Shown here piece by piece: positions 21,698 to 21,870 of a stretch of 21,870 nt of DNA. The stretch is from an uncultured Burkholderiaceae bacterium (GTDB lineage Bacteria > Pseudomonadota > Gammaproteobacteria > Burkholderiales > Burkholderiaceae_C). The stretch is taken from positions 1 through 21,870 of the forward strand of contig CALIDR010000294.1 in the NCBI GenBank assembly GCA_938022295.1. The letters run 5' to 3'. How positions within the stretch are numbered: the stretch's first letter is position 1; each line of letters begins with the position of its first letter. A program made the translations under genes and the position numbers. A model generated the notes under the pieces. It made no database searches and had not been told where the DNA came from. It saw only the letters and a program-made list of their open reading frames with translations.

Positions 21698-21870
21698 ATG
21701 CCGCCGCCCGCCGCCACCGCCGCCTTCGACACGCCGCGCCGCCGCGCGGCGCGCGACGGCGCGCCGCTGTCGTGGCGCGTGCGCCGCCCCGACGGCGCGC
21801 CAGCCGATCCGGCGCTGCTGTTCGTGCACGGCCTGGCGAGCAACCTGACGCGCTTCGACGAGTTCGTCGA
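21698..21870 (+). CDS. Alpha/beta hydrolase, N-terminal fragment cut by window edge
   Basis: Only the first 57 codons are visible, running off the right edge. After an Ala/Arg-rich start comes DGAPLSWRVRRPDG and then PALLFVHGLASNLTRFDEF. This is the first strand and the HG oxyanion turn of alpha/beta-hydrolase proteins. The catalytic Ser, Asp and His lie beyond the window, so the activity (esterase, lipase, dehalogenase-like) is unknown. The ATG at 21698 is assumed; another ATG at 21681 is in a different frame, and no strong ribosome site is seen. It follows the dehydrogenase terminator, so it is transcribed separately. Confidence 0.7.
   Translation, partial: MPPPAATAAFDTPRRRAARDGAPLSWRVRRPDGAPADPALLFVHGLASNLTRFDEFV

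Overview
The DNA is very GC-rich (over 70% by eye), with the G/C-ending codons this implies. The gene families (DUF2189, DUF2784, DUF3016, XoxF/ExaF-type quinoproteins with a SoxYZ-like carrier, AcuI, a moaA-mobA-moeA cluster) point to a chromosomal piece of a betaproteobacterium, most likely order Burkholderiales (Rubrivivax/Leptothrix/Azohydromonas-like). That placement rests on gene content and composition, not on a marker gene. I see no rRNA, tRNA, CRISPR array, phage or plasmid genes. No gap without a gene exceeds about 250 bp.

Layout. (1) 1-3239: the N-terminal 681 residues of a secreted M11-like metallopeptidase (minus strand, cut by the left edge), a small exported protein and a hemerythrin-domain protein. 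(2) 3320-6677: agmatinase (minus), a tiny membrane protein, then a class III aminotransferase translationally coupled to a class I glutamine amidotransferase, possibly an amine/polyamine module. (3) 6701-10753, all minus: an NlpC/P60 lipoprotein gene followed by moaA, a 30-codon mini-ORF, a small membrane protein, mobA and moeA, which looks like one molybdenum-cofactor transcription unit. (4) 10864-15409: acuI, a 237-bp MITE-like element inserted exactly at the acuI stop codon, a nitroreductase coupled to a DMT exporter, a DUF2007 zinc-ribbon protein, DUF2784 and quinone oxidoreductase genes. (5) 15453-17702, minus: DUF2189, DUF3016 and an apparently exported SAM methyltransferase. (6) 17883-21585, plus: a periplasmic quinoprotein module of SoxYZ-like carrier, metallo-beta-lactamase-fold protein and a PQQ alcohol dehydrogenase with the lanthanide-type Asp pair. 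It ends at an intrinsic terminator, followed by the start of an alpha/beta hydrolase gene.

The most informative part is region 6. The carrier and MBL-fold genes overlap by ATGA behind a plausible sigma-70 promoter. The dehydrogenase has its own near-perfect sigma-54 (-24/-12) promoter with a 7-bp inverted repeat upstream. The MBL-fold protein has lost several canonical zinc ligands, so its role may not be hydrolysis. Other points of note are the mini-ORF that exactly fills the moaA-to-membrane-protein gap and the MITE with its target duplication. I did not find a clearly new multi-gene defence or mobile system; most genes belong to known families.
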